Assembly: GCF_023856365.1 (NCBI RefSeq)
Contig: NC_064544.1
Span: 24,156,399 to 24,220,398, forward strand
Length of the DNA: 64,000 nucleotides
Direction: 5' to 3'
Source of the DNA: Brienomyrus brachyistius
Taxonomy: Eukaryota; Chordata; Actinopteri; Osteoglossiformes; Mormyridae
The notes beneath the pieces are model-generated. The model had not been told where the DNA came from. It did not search any database and worked only from the letters and a program-made list of their open reading frames with translations. The position numbers were made by a program, and so were the translations under genes. Positions 10,736 through 22,745 of this stretch are shown piece after piece; position 1 is the first letter of the stretch; the number at the start of each line of letters is the position of its first letter.

Positions 10736-13397
10736 GTACAATTTGTGCAGGTCAGGTTTGAACTAGGCTAACATCATTACTGGAGAAGTCTGTCAGAGAT
10801 GCAGGCAAAGGCTACCGCACACGTAGTTCTCAGCCTCCCAACCCCCGTGAGATTCATTACAAAGGCACAGGCTTCACGGGAGCTCATCCTAAACCCAGGC
10901 AGCACTATCATGGCAATGATACAACTGCCTGTAGCTTCTGCTCAAAAGAGATTTCAGATCTTTTTTTTTGACCCTTAAAAACATATAAAATCATCTCCAT
11001 GACAGAGACATTCCTCTCAGCTAGCCAAGAACCCTGCAAATGCAATCTGCCAATTTAGTTTTTCTTTCTTTGTTGCCCAGTATTTTATGTTTATTTGTTT
11101 AATCAAGCTCAGTATTTTTCCTTTACGAAATTTCTGTTCCTCTATTGTACAGTTCAACCAGATCAGGGTTGCCAGCCTTAGTTAAGTTTGTTTTTGATAA
11201 ATTCATTAGGTATTCATACCATTGGGCTGATCATTGAATTTCTTAAAAAAATATTAATATACAAAGTTTATATTGTAGATGTTTGCATACATTGACATTG
11301 AAAGATTTAGAGTGAGTCATTCTTTAGATGAATGCATTTCTAGAATGCCTGATTTAAAAATTTGAGAACAGCTGCATGAATCCAGCCGACACAAAGACTG
11401 TAAATAGATAAATAAGAAAACAGATTAATTTGGTATAATCTGACCTCATGACCCATCTTATGACGAACTTGTACTTTTAAGTGTGTTGGCGTGTTGCTTT
11501 CTCCAGTGCCAGTAATGGAGGGATTGTTCCTGACGGGCATTGGTGTGGTATTGTCTCAAAATGACTAGTGGGAAGGCCATTCTGGCACAATCTGTCCTGA
11601 AAAATGATTGGTGAGAAGGTCTTCCTGATTCTGATCTGTTCTTAAATTGGGTTCTTATCTAACTGAATTGAGCAATCAATCAGTTGTAAAAGTAGTAAGA
11701 CTGATAGAAAGAAATGGGAAGAATATACACTGGTCAATGTAAATATGTCCCATAAGTAACACTGACGAAATTGTTAGATTTTTTGTGTGTATGAGAAGTC
11801 CTATAGCAATTGCAATTCTAGAAATCTTGAGTTGGAATCAGTTTGCAATTATACCAAATCATCTCTCAAAAATGAACATTTTGCTGATAATGTGGCTGTG
11901 GAAGAGCTGTGATCTCTCCCTTTTAAAGAGTGAGAAGTGTGGATATGGGGGAATTTCAGATAAGATAAGAGATCCACATAGGGCTTAGGTGATGAGACCT
12001 CATCCATCCCAAATTCATCTACGTCTACGTCAGCTGAATGTGACGCGTTTGCATGACGATGTTCACAGTTCTTCTACGAAAAGGCACAAGAGAAGCTGAG
12101 GACAAAGATAAACATAATGACCTTGTTTGTTTATACATTTATAAACATATAAAAATACTGTGTTTTGGTAAAGTAACACTCAGTACTGCTGCCTAATAAA
12201 AACACTATCAAGGCCCTGTGAAATCTCTCCTCTGTCTCACATTCACCTCTCTGCTCTCCTTGGTGACGTTCAAGCACCTTTTGTGTTTCCCAAGGCCAAA
12301 ACGACGCAATGGGATGGAAGCTGTTACTGGTTTTGGGAATAATTTTCTAACATCTTGTATAGACTGAAGGTATTTTAATAAAAACCTTTTGAAACACGTC
12401 TCTCCGATTGAGTATGGCAAAACATCATTTAATAATTTGATGTGATTGGTATCTGAACTATTACCAATAATAAGAAGAGACATTTCCCTAGTTCCTGTAA
12501 AAACTGGTTGTTATGGCTACACAGTCAGTTTGCACGGTAAGTGTGCCTCATCTGTATCTGCACCTCACCACCACACATCAGAGTTAAACATCCCTCTACT
12601 TCCACAATGAATTTGGTCTCTACTGAACGAATCCTCAAAACCATCTGCCTTTTTGACCTCACAGCTCCCCTTAATTAATTCAGGTGTTCAAGTTAAATTA
12701 AGAGGAATTTAGTGCTCGTACAGTACCCCCCCTCCCCACCCTCTCTCCTCCACATCCTGTAATCATTAATTAGTTTTGAGTGCTTTATGTATTTACTCCG
12801 CTTTTGAATGAGTGCCAGTGAGCGGAAGGTAAAGAGAAAGAGTGAGTGAATCAATTCTGTGGTTCCCTGCTACGCTGGTGTTGCCAAGTCCTTCCATTAT
12901 TTATCCCTGCTAACAGCCACCATTCTAATGCACCACGGAGATGAATAACCACGGCCTTCAGCACTGGCTTTTGACGCCTGCCAGGGTGCCGAGCGTGGTG
13001 CGGCGAATCCCTCTCTCTCTCTGCTGATATTAATCATCGCCTGCATTGCTAATTGTAATTTCCCTTCCTCTCTCCTCGTTTTTCTTCCTTCTCTTTGGTT
13101 CCCTTCAAAAGGTAGGAAGAGAAATCAGCACTATATTCAGTCTCAGGAGATAAAGTTGGTTTTGCCCCTGGAATTATTCCCACAGAAGAAGGAGTTTTGA
13201 AGTCTGGAGCCTTCGTCTGAGATCCATCTCAGCTGCCACATTCAGACCAGCAGCTGCTCCGTGAAGATCTCCACCCAGATGAAACTACAGCTCTAACCCT
13301 TCCCAGATCCCAACACGTGCCACTTGATGCCTGTACATTCCCCTCCATGCAATATCCAGGTCAGCTCTCATTTGTCTTCATTATCACCATTATTATC
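10736..13397. other. No gene seen; long unique interval
   Basis: About 2.7 kb with no recognisable gene or mobile element. The stretch 12660-13080 is rich in TTAATTA/TAAT motifs and pyrimidine runs, which is common in vertebrate conserved non-coding DNA, but conservation cannot be judged here. Confidence 0.45.
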
Positions 13398-13683
13398 ATC
13401 CATCCATCTTCCAACCACTAATCTTGGGCAGAGTTTCAGGGGGGCCTGGAGCCTATCCCAGCCAGCCTGGGGCCCAAGGCAGGGGTACAACCTGGAGAGG
13501 TTGTCAGTCCATCACAGGGTACACACACACACACACAACCACATGTTACAAGCATCTTAGAAACACCATTTAGCCTAACAGCATGTCTGTGGAGGAACCC
13601 ACATGTCAGGAGGTGAACAAGAGCTGGAATTTAAACCCCTAAGACTGGAGGTATCGGACAACAGTTCTGACTACTGAGCCATG
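13398..13683 (-). mobile_element. Degenerate V-SINE-type copy, reverse orientation
   Basis: Read on the minus strand it runs from TGGCTCAGTAGTCAG (A-box-like) through TTTAAATTCCAGCTC (degenerate B box) to GGCTGGGATAGGCTCC and a GATGGATGGATG tail. An AC run at 13520-13538 sits where other copies have GTGTGAGTGTG. The divergence indicates an old copy. Confidence 0.72.
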
Positions 13684-13726
13684 ACCATGATTATTATCAC
13701 TGCTATTAGTATCACTAAGGGTGTTA

Positions 13727-14160
13727 ATGGTGGCACTGTGGGTAGACTCACTGTTGCCTCAGATATCCAGGGTGGGGTTTCCATTAATGCCAGCATCGAC
13801 CATTGCGGATAGTGAGGTCACATCCTCGATTGCTGATCTGGCAAAAATTCTCAGGGAGCGTGCCCCCCAACCCCCCTAGGGAGGGCTAACAGCTTTGACC
13901 AGGTTGTGGACCTGTTTCCATTTAAAAATCAGATCTGTAAATGCGAAGGTTGCATGTTCTTATCATGTGAGACTAGGACTGTTCTCTCTACTTTGGTTTC
14001 TGCCCACAGTCAGAAAACAAGAGGTTGGGGGAAATGGTGATACTAAGAGGTTTGATTGTGTGTCATGCAATAAACTAGCAGCCCATCCAGGTTTATTTAG
14101 CACTGGCTCTAGGCCACAGCAAAACTATAATGGTTAAGTGATGGAAGGAAAATGGATGGA
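13727..14160 (+). mobile_element. Degenerate SINE relic, interrupted
   Basis: The head-like GGTGGCACTGTGGGTAGACT and GTTGCCTCAGATATCCAGGG lie at 13727-13780. V-SINE-like central and 3' parts (GTTGCATGTTCTTATC, TTTCTGCCCACAGTC, AAAATGGATGGATT) lie at 13946-14160. About 150 bp between them do not match, so this may be one copy with an insertion or two fragments. Confidence 0.5.
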
Positions 14161-17100
14161 TTATTATGGTTTGCTTTTGGTTGTGGTTGTTGTACCTACT
14201 GCCACTGGAATTCCAGTGGTGATTATCCCAAAAGGAGCATCCACTGCTGACAGGCGGTCGTCCTCTGCTGGTATGTATAAGCAGTGCGCTGCATACTATG
14301 TTTACACCAAATATTTCACCATGCCCATCTCCAGCTGTCACTGAAAAACAAAAGGAAAATTACCACTGCCGGTCCTGTCAGCTTTAATATGGCCTCTCTG
14401 CCTTAATATGCGGCTCGCAGTGCAAAAGGTCGACCATACATAAAGCCATTTGCAGGCCTGATTCTCCCCACCGGCAAGGCCAGCACACTTTCTCCTCTAA
14501 TGAAATAACCACTCTTTATAACAGCACTTGTATGTCTTTGACCTGGAAATGAAATCACTAACCCAGTGTGTTTTCTAAACCAAATCATTTTGAAAAATTG
14601 CACAGGAAGAGAATGTTGTTGGTGTATTTCCTACTGTGGCACCAAAAGGGTAAGTTTCCACCCACCAATCACATGAATCTTTAGTCTGACCCGTGCTATC
14701 ACCCTCCCTCACTCGCATTAGGTGATCATGGCAGGAGTTAGGTCACCTCTTTCCCTACTGGGCTTTTGAGATGTGTTTTTGTTCTGAGAGTGGCTTTAAT
14801 GAAAGTGATTTAGTTAATCGAAGGAAACATACTTATTCATTCCATTATTAATAGGTTGCCAAGCAGATGCCTTCATTCAAAGAACATTATGTTGGTGCCA
14901 CTTTTCATCATGTCATGGATTTACAACTACAAGTTTAAGTAAAGTAAGGTTTAGTTGCCTGGTTAGTACTAACTGTTAATCACCTTAATAATGCATTGTG
15001 ACCCAAACTGTCGCAGGCTGGGGGGTGGACAGGGGTCATTCCCTGTACCTCATGTCTTGGCTTGTCATTCACAGTGACCTGGCTCTTCTTTGGCCCTGGA
15101 TAACATGCATCACCATTCCGGAAGCCAGAATTCAGCATCTGTTACCGCAGGAACTGATTTTAACCAGGTAAACTGGCACCAGGGTTTCTGGGAACTTGTG
15201 ATGTGAGATGTGCTTCACGTGCTGAATAGGCCTCGCTCACATGCTTCAGTCAAAAATACTTTGAACTTCATAAGTAGGGAAAATTGCAAGATATGTACGA
15301 TTTTAATTGAAGTTCTCTGCAAGCAGCTAAACAGATTCGAAAATGATTATTTTCAGAAATGAGAGTCTCCAAAAACATCTGTCTATGGGCCAAGGGGAAT
15401 GGCACGGAGAGAGCAGGAAAAGCTTGCGTTCTGCTGCGTACGCGCTGTAGTGCCGGCGGTCAGTGGTCCAGCACAGGGGCTGCCACAGGCGAGCAAGCGG
15501 ATCGTGCTCCTCACTGGTCAAGTAGCTTCCCCTGACATTTAAAGTCCGCTGGTATTTCAGATTTGCCAGATGCCACATTAAAGTGCACGTCGTCACATGC
15601 TGTCGGTGACATATGTCTGTTTGGGCACGAGAGAGCATTAAAAAAAAGGAAAAAACAAACAGGCAGAAGCCAAAGCGGACACAGAACCAAATGATCCATA
15701 GAATATTATTCTAAATCTGAAAACAACATTATGATGCAAATAATATTTGTATTTGTGTGCTACATTTTATACCTTGAGGTTCAAAGTCACATTTCCACAT
15801 GGAGTTTGTTGATCTACTCCGTTTCTATTTATTGATGTTCTTGTCAAGCACTGACTTTATTGACACAAACATGTGCACAGTGTTACCCTTCGCTTGACCG
15901 TGTCATGGTTTGTTCAGTGTTATCCTCATTTTATACCTCATAATTACAGTGTCCAATTGCACCATTAGTACTCATGCAGGTTTCTTTTTTTAAGTTTTCA
16001 GTTGTTGATTTCCACATCTGTAGATATAAAAATGCTGTATAACAGCACAGGGCTGGATCCGGGACCACTCTGGTGTTTCCATGGCAATCAATCAGCAGCC
16101 TAATAATGCCTCGGTTAGTTAAACCCAGCTGAGCCTGACTGAACTGATCACCTGTTAGGATTTATTTGGTGTCAACTGGGTGTGGTCTGGCGGTGGGTGG
16201 GGCTATATTTGTGAAGGATTGAGGTGTCAAAAATGGTTTGTCATTTGGGATTTTGTTGTTGATCACCATGATTGTTAAATGGCTAAAGGGTGATTTGGTG
16301 CATACAGTGTATGTTTGTGTAGAACCCAAAGGTCCTGGCCCCCATTTGGCTGAGCTCCAGCCCACAAAGACATGGGTAACATTGTACCACCAATACACAG
16401 CAGGTGCCAAAATGCTTAAAATAACTGGAGGTCCCATCACTGTACTTTTAAACGCCCAGAGAACTGAAGCTGTTGGATCTTCAGGCTACGCTGCAGTAAA
16501 GTCGCTTTGCGTGAAGATTTTATAAACAAATACATAAAAGTTTTAGCAGCTGAGAAACAGGGTGCTCTGATGTGACGGAAGGGTCATTTAAGCAGCCGGC
16601 GGTCAGCGCACAGCCATTCAGCGTCGTGCAGGACCATCAAAATGCCGGTAAACAGCCGAGTTCACAGGAGTTTCTGTGCCGACATTGCTCTCTAATCTTG
16701 GCTTGAGTCCAGACTAAGTGACAAATATTTTGATCGTGCCAGGAGTGCAGGCATCACGCAAGCTTGGGGTCAAGAGCTCTCACGCCGAACATGAATACAG
16801 ATTGGAAGAGGCCCGCTGCATGGGAATGGACCGGAGCCCCTGACAACGGAAGCTGTGCAGAAATGCTGTCAGAAGTCCAGCTGGTCACCCTGGCGATGAG
16901 GGCGTGTCCATATGAAATGTGGGGCAGTCTCTGAATGTGGATCTGCTTGTGTGTTCATATGCCTGTCAGTACACACACTCCTGTATGGATATGTGTGTGT
17001 GTGTGTCACATGTGCGGCTGTGCCCTCTCCGTGACAGCAGATATTCAGATTTACTCGCTAAACGGACTCTAGCTTGACCGACCTGATTCAAAGTCTGGGA

Positions 17101-17322
17101 AAAAAAAATGTGAGCATGAGACCAATTGAAAGGAAAATGAAAGCAGAAAGCAGTAGCGTGTTTGCTGCCCTGGACAGCCTCTGAAGGCCTGGCACCCTGT
17201 GCTGGAGAGACGCCTGTTTCGGGGGAAGAGGCGCGATCTCCAGCCACGGGCCTGAGGCTGGTGACAACCCCAATCCCACCACCCAGGGAGAGTGTCAGCA
17301 CCACATTTTTCCTGTGCAAGAA
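14161..17322. other. No gene seen; long unique interval
   Basis: No gene or element is recognisable over 3.1 kb. It holds an 18-bp perfect palindrome at 14202-14219. At 16162-16525 open frames of 92 and 95 codons overlap on opposite strands without recognisable domains. Confidence 0.5.
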
Positions 17323-17334
17323 CCCCCCCCCCCC
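17323..17334. repeat. Poly-C tract (12 C)
   Basis: A run of 12 C followed by ACCACCC. It is a short mononucleotide repeat with no other notable context. Confidence 0.9.
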
Positions 17335-19978
17335 ACCACCCGGTCCCTGTGTGAACTCTGCTACTACTGCTGCATCACCCCGGGCAGAGGCTTTTTTTGT
17401 GACCCTTTTTGAGTGACTGAATACTAATAAGCCTGAAAGATAATCCGCTACAGGTAACTAGCAGGCAGCACAGATTCTTAGCCTGGTAATTATTGAGCCG
17501 GGTAACTGGTTTGCAAGAAATGAGAGGCAAGATGAAAGCAATGTTCTCCATACCAGACACTGGAAACTGCTATTGCCTTCTTAGCAGAATTGCAACGTGA
17601 CATAAGAAAGTGAAGACCTGAACCCTGTTCCCCCTGTCCTCTCTGCAGTCTCTGTGTGGTCAGCATGGAACCCTGGGCGTATCCGCATGTTGAATGCAGA
17701 ATAAAATCAACAAATCAATGAACATCGAAGCACATATCTGCTGAGCAGGGGGATTTAAAAAAATGAAAATCAATAAATTAACAAAACAGTAGCCCTCTTG
17801 GGAGGAATGCAAAAACCTTTTCTTATTAAAATAATCGTGTAATTAAAGGGGAAAAAAATCTACTCTAATCTTTTTTTCCTCTCTTTCTTGGTTTTTTCAT
17901 TAACCAGTTTTCATGTTTGAAGTTTATGACTTATCCTCACAAACAAATAATTGCTGCCTATCCTGTAGGGGATATAACACATTTTAATCAGTTCTAACCT
18001 CCAGCTTTGACATGTAAATTTAATTTTCCCAGATTTAATATAATATTTTTTTTCCTCTGCGATGTAAATATATGCATATTTCATATTAGTATGAGAAATT
18101 GCCTTTTTCTTTTCAGCACACAATGGTAGAATAAGGAAGCTTAAGCTGAGGTCTTTCTGGTATGTACCCAGTCTCATACGGTTCAGGCGTGGGGGCCCAT
18201 TCACCACCCCTGAGGTGAGAGCTGAGTGCCCCCGTTTTCCATCAATCACAGTAGTCACATGGGCCACTCAGCATAGCAACATATTGGCTGTCAATGAGTC
18301 AATCAATGAGACTTACTGGCAACACCATCGACTGAGCAATGCTAGACGGATATAACTATCAGCCTTTTTGTTTTTTACTGTAGAGAGCTGTTTGTTTTTT
18401 AATTAACCATTCTGTAAAAAAAAATGTGCCTGAGGTACAAATTATATTTGTGATTATTCTCAGTCTTCAGTGGGATTGCCAGGGATTGTCTTCCTGGAAA
18501 AGCTGGTGGGTTAGATGCTCCACTTGTTTCCAGTTTGGACGTCTCCAGTTAACTTATGTTATGCAGTCATGTGTATGGCTACCTTGCAATTTGTATTATT
18601 ATTATCCAGTTGTAATATTAGGAGCAGCAGGCCAATCAGATCCAATTAACCTACTTAGGTACATCTAATTGCACCATGCAAAGGGTTCCTTAAGCAGAGG
18701 CGCAGTGATAATCCCCAGAGAAGCCCTCCGCCAGGGACCTGAAGCGTTGCTTCGAGCTCGACCATGAAACCAACTCAGCCACATCTGTACTTCATTAAGA
18801 TCAGTGTTGTTCCACTTCCACTTAAGGACTGTGCCGATACAGCCACCATAGACAAGAAAGTAATTACTTGCATACAATCTACAAGGCTGATAGTACATTA
18901 AGCAAGTATTAAAGCTAGATTTTTAACATAGGCTTTTTAACATAATGAGAAAAAGTTAAACCTTAACATTCTCATGTGTCAAGTTCAGAATCTGGCATAG
19001 CAGGTATCCATGTGGCTGATTTAATATCAATTCACATGTCATTGAAATTAGTGTTCAAAGGGATTTTATGCTGTGATGCAAAGATTAATTCGCTGTTGGT
19101 TAGGGCTGGGGAGTTTGGCTGGGGAGTTTATGAATAGTAAATTTGCTAAGGATGGAATACTCCAAGGTGCCTTTTGTGTTACCATAACACTTTTACTGAG
19201 CTTAATTCACGGAATATTCATGTTCAAGTAAATACAGGCATATGCTTTTAGAACATTTCATTTGTGTCAAAAATTAAATAAATTTCTTCTTAATTAAATA
19301 TTTCTTCACTCTCATTTTGAAGTACCGGGATGTATTTTTTGATTAATAATCACTGAATTGCATGCAACAAATGACTGATATATCATTTATGTAACACATA
19401 AATTACTGTTTGTCAAGTCACTGATTATGTTAAAGCTGCATTTTAAAATGTATTTGCTGTGATCTTGGACTGCCAGTGAATTATTTGCATCAAATAAGTG
19501 TACCTATATTATACAGGTGTTTTTTTTTAAATAATAATGGGAATCAAACAATTAATAATACTAATAAATAATAAACTAAAAATCAACAATTAATAGTTTC
19601 TATATGTATTCTATATAAATGATTACTATAAATTTAAAAATTTGTGGATATCCTTTTCCTATTCAGATCCATGAATTGTGATGATGCATTCACAGAAGCC
19701 CCCACTAAGGGACAGTAAACTTGGTCCTTGCTGTCAGAGCCATGTTTTCAAGACAGGTAACACACTGAGATGACTCCCCAGAGAAGAGGGATCAACATTT
19801 CTGGGGATCATTTACCCAAATCCCTACCATTCATCTCTGCTCATATAGAAGAAAAAAACTATACTTTTTTGTTACTACAGTATATAAGTTTCACTTTTGC
19901 TTTTGTATTTTGTGAGATTGCATTCCTGCTGACAATCACATATCATGACACATAAAAGTTGTGGAATTGGGAAGGAGA
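17335..19978. other. No gene seen; AT-rich unique sequence
   Basis: About 2.6 kb with no recognisable gene or element. 17750-17900 and 19500-19640 are strongly AT-rich. The 118-codon minus-strand frame at 17911-18267 shows no recognisable domain. Confidence 0.5.
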
Positions 19979-20330
19979 ATGGATGTGCCCAAATGGATGT
20001 GCCCAAATGAATATGCCCAAAAGGATGTGCCCAAATGGATGTGCCCAAATGGATATGCCCAAATGGATATGCCCAAACGGATGTGCCCAAATGGATGTGC
20101 CCAAAAGGATGCGCCCAAATCGATGTGCCGAAAAGGATGTGCCCAAACGGATGTGCCCAAAAGAATCTGCCAAAATGGTTGTGCCCAAATGGATGTGCCG
20201 AAATGGATGTGCCCAAACGGATGTGCCCAAACGGATGTGCCGAAATGGATGTGCCCAAACGGATGTGCCCAAACGGATGTGCCCAAAAGGATGTGCTCAA
20301 ATGGATGTGCCCAAATGGATATGCTCAACT
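19979..20330. repeat. 14-bp minisatellite, about 25 copies, open in all six frames
   Basis: The unit is GTGCCCAAATGGAT with a few substitutions. Because 14 is not a multiple of three, three units make 42 bp and each frame cycles through all phases. The unit has no stop codon in any phase on either strand, so all six frames stay open (plus 19959-20483, 19961-20344, 20035-20385; minus 19875-20300, 19936-20328, 19943-20272). These 109-174-codon frames, with MCPNGCAQ-like or WAHPFGHI-like repeats, are products of the repeat and not genes. Confidence 0.93.
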
Positions 20331-21098
20331 TACATTTTCAATGAAACAGAACACAGCACCCAGACAAAAGGATGGCAGGGCCTGATGTCTGACTCAAACT
20401 CATTTTATAATTTTTTTAAGCACTATTTGACACCACACTGCCATCACAACAGATCAGAGGCAGCGGACGTGCAGCAGTTATGAAAGATACTCAGAATGCG
20501 GTTCCACACGGGATTCCAGTGTCTGACTTTGATATATTACCTCTCCTCCGGAAGATTGGTCGATTTTAGGTTTCGGCAGAGTATTGCAATCATTAGCCGG
20601 ATTTTGTCAGGGCCATCTGGTATTCCCAATTACCAAGTGAATTAATGTGAGGGTGATGGAAAACAACAAAAAAGCAGCCCTAAACGGTGATGGCCAAGCT
20701 CATCATTCATGCGAAGACTGTGTTCACAAGTAGAAGTGCGACTATTTTATAAAGCAGCTGTTAACATCTCAGTTCACGATGGAGATGATCATATATATGT
20801 TAGATTATTTCTTTTGCATAAGTGGCTGCATGTGTGTGTGTGTGAGTGTGAAGTCATGTCTGTTATTTGTTCTGCTACATGTATTTAATGATTTGTTTCA
20901 TTAGTGGAAAGAGCTTTGTGTTTCTCTTTCCGTTAAATTGGAAACCTAGTCAATTAAAAGAACGCACATTTCAAAGCAAAATCACAGAAAGAAAAAATAT
21001 ACCTAAACTACTGACTTTCATAAAGTCTTACCCTACTTCATATATGAAAAGAAATTGCATAAAGAGTAAAAGATTTGTTATATTCCTATTAATGAAAC
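20331..21098. other. No gene seen; unique sequence
   Basis: Ordinary sequence with a short TG run near 20831-20842. No gene or element is recognisable. Confidence 0.5.
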
Positions 21099-21186
21099 CT
21101 GTGGTCTGTACTACGAAGCGGTAATACGGAAATATGACAAGTTACCCCGATAAGCCAGTAACCCCGCTTCGTAGTACAGGCCACAG
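21099..21186. mobile_element. 88-bp inverted-repeat element (miniature transposon)
   Basis: Left arm 21099-21121 and right arm 21164-21186 are 23-bp inverted repeats with one mismatch (CTGTGGTCTGTACTACGAAG on the left). The loop is only 42 bp. No target-site duplication is obvious. It may be the internally deleted remnant of a DNA transposon, but I cannot assign a superfamily. The transcript could fold into a simple hairpin; I do not call it a microRNA because the arms are those of a dispersed-element type and no mature sequence is recognised. Confidence 0.7.
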
Positions 21187-21200
21187 ATATAGCTTCAAAA

Positions 21201-21229
21201 TTCCCCAATTTAAAACTGAGTTGACAAGA
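21201..21229. repeat. 29-bp segment duplicated at 23261-23289
   Basis: This stretch beginning TTCCCCAATTTAAAACTGAG recurs 2,060 bp downstream, just before the large minisatellite, with a single mismatch at its 21st base. It lies 14 bp after the inverted-repeat element. It may be part of an unrecognised dispersed repeat. Confidence 0.75.
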
Positions 21230-21339
21230 TTGAACAGCCTTTATCCCAAAATAAATTGAAGTATCACCCTGTAAGCAACCTGACAATATTATGTATTTAT
21301 AACTACAACCAAATTGCATTCCACTGTACATTACAACAC

Positions 21340-21382
21340 CAACACTAACAACAAAAACAACAATAATAATGATAATAATAAG
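21340..21382. repeat. Compound ACA/AAT microsatellite
   Basis: Imperfect AAC repeats pass into AAT repeats interrupted by a GAT. It is simple sequence only. Confidence 0.8.
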
Positions 21383-21871
21383 CCGGATGTAACAGAATGG
21401 GCTTGGAGGTGCTTTGATAGCGAGCTGCACTTATTGTCATTATTAAGCTCAGCCCCCCAATCCATCCCCATAACCTATGGGTGCCAGATCCCCTTTACCC
21501 CCCCAAAAAAATCACTTGGATTTCAATTGCCCGTTGAATGGAGACAAGCCGCAGCCCATACACTCAAAATCATACATTACCGGGGGGATGGGGCGGTGAA
21601 GTTGGGACTAATTAAAACTTATTGATCTAGACCTCCATATGACCAGCAGTCTGCTGTTTCATCCTAAAGGCATTATTACTGCTCATTTACAATCCATTGC
21701 TGTTTGGATTCCATGTTTAAATTTTATATCAACTGAACTTATGAACTCTCTAGTGTCCGGTACTTAACAACAGTCTATCTATTTGTCTGTCCATCCATCC
21801 ATCTTCTGACAGCTTAGGCAGTATAGGGTGGCAAGGCTCAATCAATGAGATTTTATTTCATATTGAATTTA

Positions 21872-22048
21872 ATTGGTGCCCTGTAATGGGTTGATGTCCC
21901 ATCCTGGGTTGTTCCCTGCCTTGCGCCTATAACCTCCGGAATGGGCTCAGAAGCCCCTACGACCCTGAATAGAACAAGAGGTTACAGAAAATGAGTGCAT
22001 GCATGCATGGATGGATGAATGGATGGATGGATGGATGGATGGATGGAT
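21872..22048 (+). mobile_element. 3' fragment of a V-SINE-type element with expanded ATGG tail
   Basis: The sequence holds GCCCTGTAATGGGTTGATG, CCCATCCTGGGTTGTTCC, CTTGCGCCTATAACC and a tail of seven or more ATGG units. The tRNA-like head is absent. Immediately upstream (21790-21838) TCCATCCATCCATCTTC looks like the tail end of another copy on the minus strand, so two fragments lie back to back. Confidence 0.7.
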
Positions 22049-22157
22049 ATAATTGGAAATTGTTACAAAAACTTTGACTTTCACAGAGGACATTAAAAAC
22101 CAGTAAGAAAAGAAGAAACAGAATGTGCACACATTTGCAGAACAAGGTTCCCTGCAA

Positions 22158-22207
22158 GTAATAATAATAATAAAATGAAATAATAATAATAATAATAATA
22201 ATAATAA
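22158..22207. repeat. AAT microsatellite
   Basis: AAT trinucleotide repeats are interrupted once by AAATGAA. They end at the target-site duplication of the following SINE. Confidence 0.93.
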
Positions 22208-22216
22208 AGAAAAATA

Positions 22217-22561
22217 GGGGCGGCATGGCGGTGCAGTGGTTAGCACTGTTGCCTCACACCTCTGGGACCCGGGTTCGAATCTCCACCTGGGTCACATGTG
22301 TGTGGAGTTTGCATGTTCTCCCCATGTCGTCGTGGGGTTTTCTCCGGGTACTCTGGTTCCCCCCACAGTCCAAAAACATGCTGTGGCTAATTGGAGTTGC
22401 TAAATTGCCCATAGGAGTGCATGGTGTGTGAGTGTGCCCTGCGATGGGCTGGCCCCCCATCCTGGGTTGTTCCCAGCCTCGCGCCCATTGCTTCCGGGAT
22501 AGGCTCCGGACCACCCGCGACCCAGTAGGATAAGCGGTTTGGAAAATGGATGGATGGATGG
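22217..22561 (+). mobile_element. Full-length V-SINE-type retrotransposon with 13-bp target-site duplication
   Basis: The tRNA-derived head has an A-box region (GTGCAGTGGTTAGCACTG) and a B box (GGGTTCGAATCTCC near 22271). A central block with TGTGTGGAGTTTGCATG and CCCCACAGTCCAAAAACATG resembles that of DANA/HE1-type V-SINEs. The 3' end is GCGGTTTGGAAAATGG plus ATGG repeats. A perfect 13-bp direct repeat (ATAAAGAAAAATA at 22204-22216 and 22562-22574) flanks it exactly. Intact boxes and a perfect duplication mark a young copy. The antisense frame at 22254-22619 is not a gene. Confidence 0.92.
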
Positions 22562-22614
22562 ATAAAGAAAAATATATATAATATTCATAGTAAAAATGTG
22601 ATCCTATAGTACTT

Positions 22615-22745
22615 TTCAATTCAATTCAGTTTTATTTATACAGGTATAGCGCTTTTAACAACATTCATTGTCACAAAGCACTTTACATTTAACCGGCCAG
22701 AACCCCACCAAGCAAGCCTGAGGTGACATTGGCAGTACTTGCACA
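22615..22745 (+). repeat. Dispersed teleost repeat fragment
   Basis: The segment TTCAATTCAGTTTTATTTAT through TATAGCGCTTTT to CACAAAGCACTTTACATTT resembles a very common fish dispersed repeat known to me by its consensus-like wording. The class is uncertain and the 3' limit is approximate. Confidence 0.5.

Noticed and set aside
16162..16525. Pair of opposite-strand frames of 92 and 95 codons
   Set aside because: Neither shows a recognisable domain, codon pattern or splice context.
19875..20483. Six overlapping repeat-protein frames of 109-174 codons
   Set aside because: They are forced by a 14-bp unit without stops in any phase; flanking sequence adds no domain.
21099..21186. microRNA precursor
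   Set aside because: The hairpin fits a miniature inverted-repeat element better: arms end at the element edges and match no microRNA that I recognise.
22217..22290. tRNA gene
   Set aside because: The A- and B-box-like segments belong to the tRNA-derived head of a SINE. Several other copies here show the same head, and no cloverleaf is apparent. The same applies to 34493, 40203, 53005 and 58367.
22254..22619. 121-codon minus-strand frame
   Set aside because: It is the antisense strand of a V-SINE. Similar frames at 58390-58848 and 35052-35306 have the same origin.
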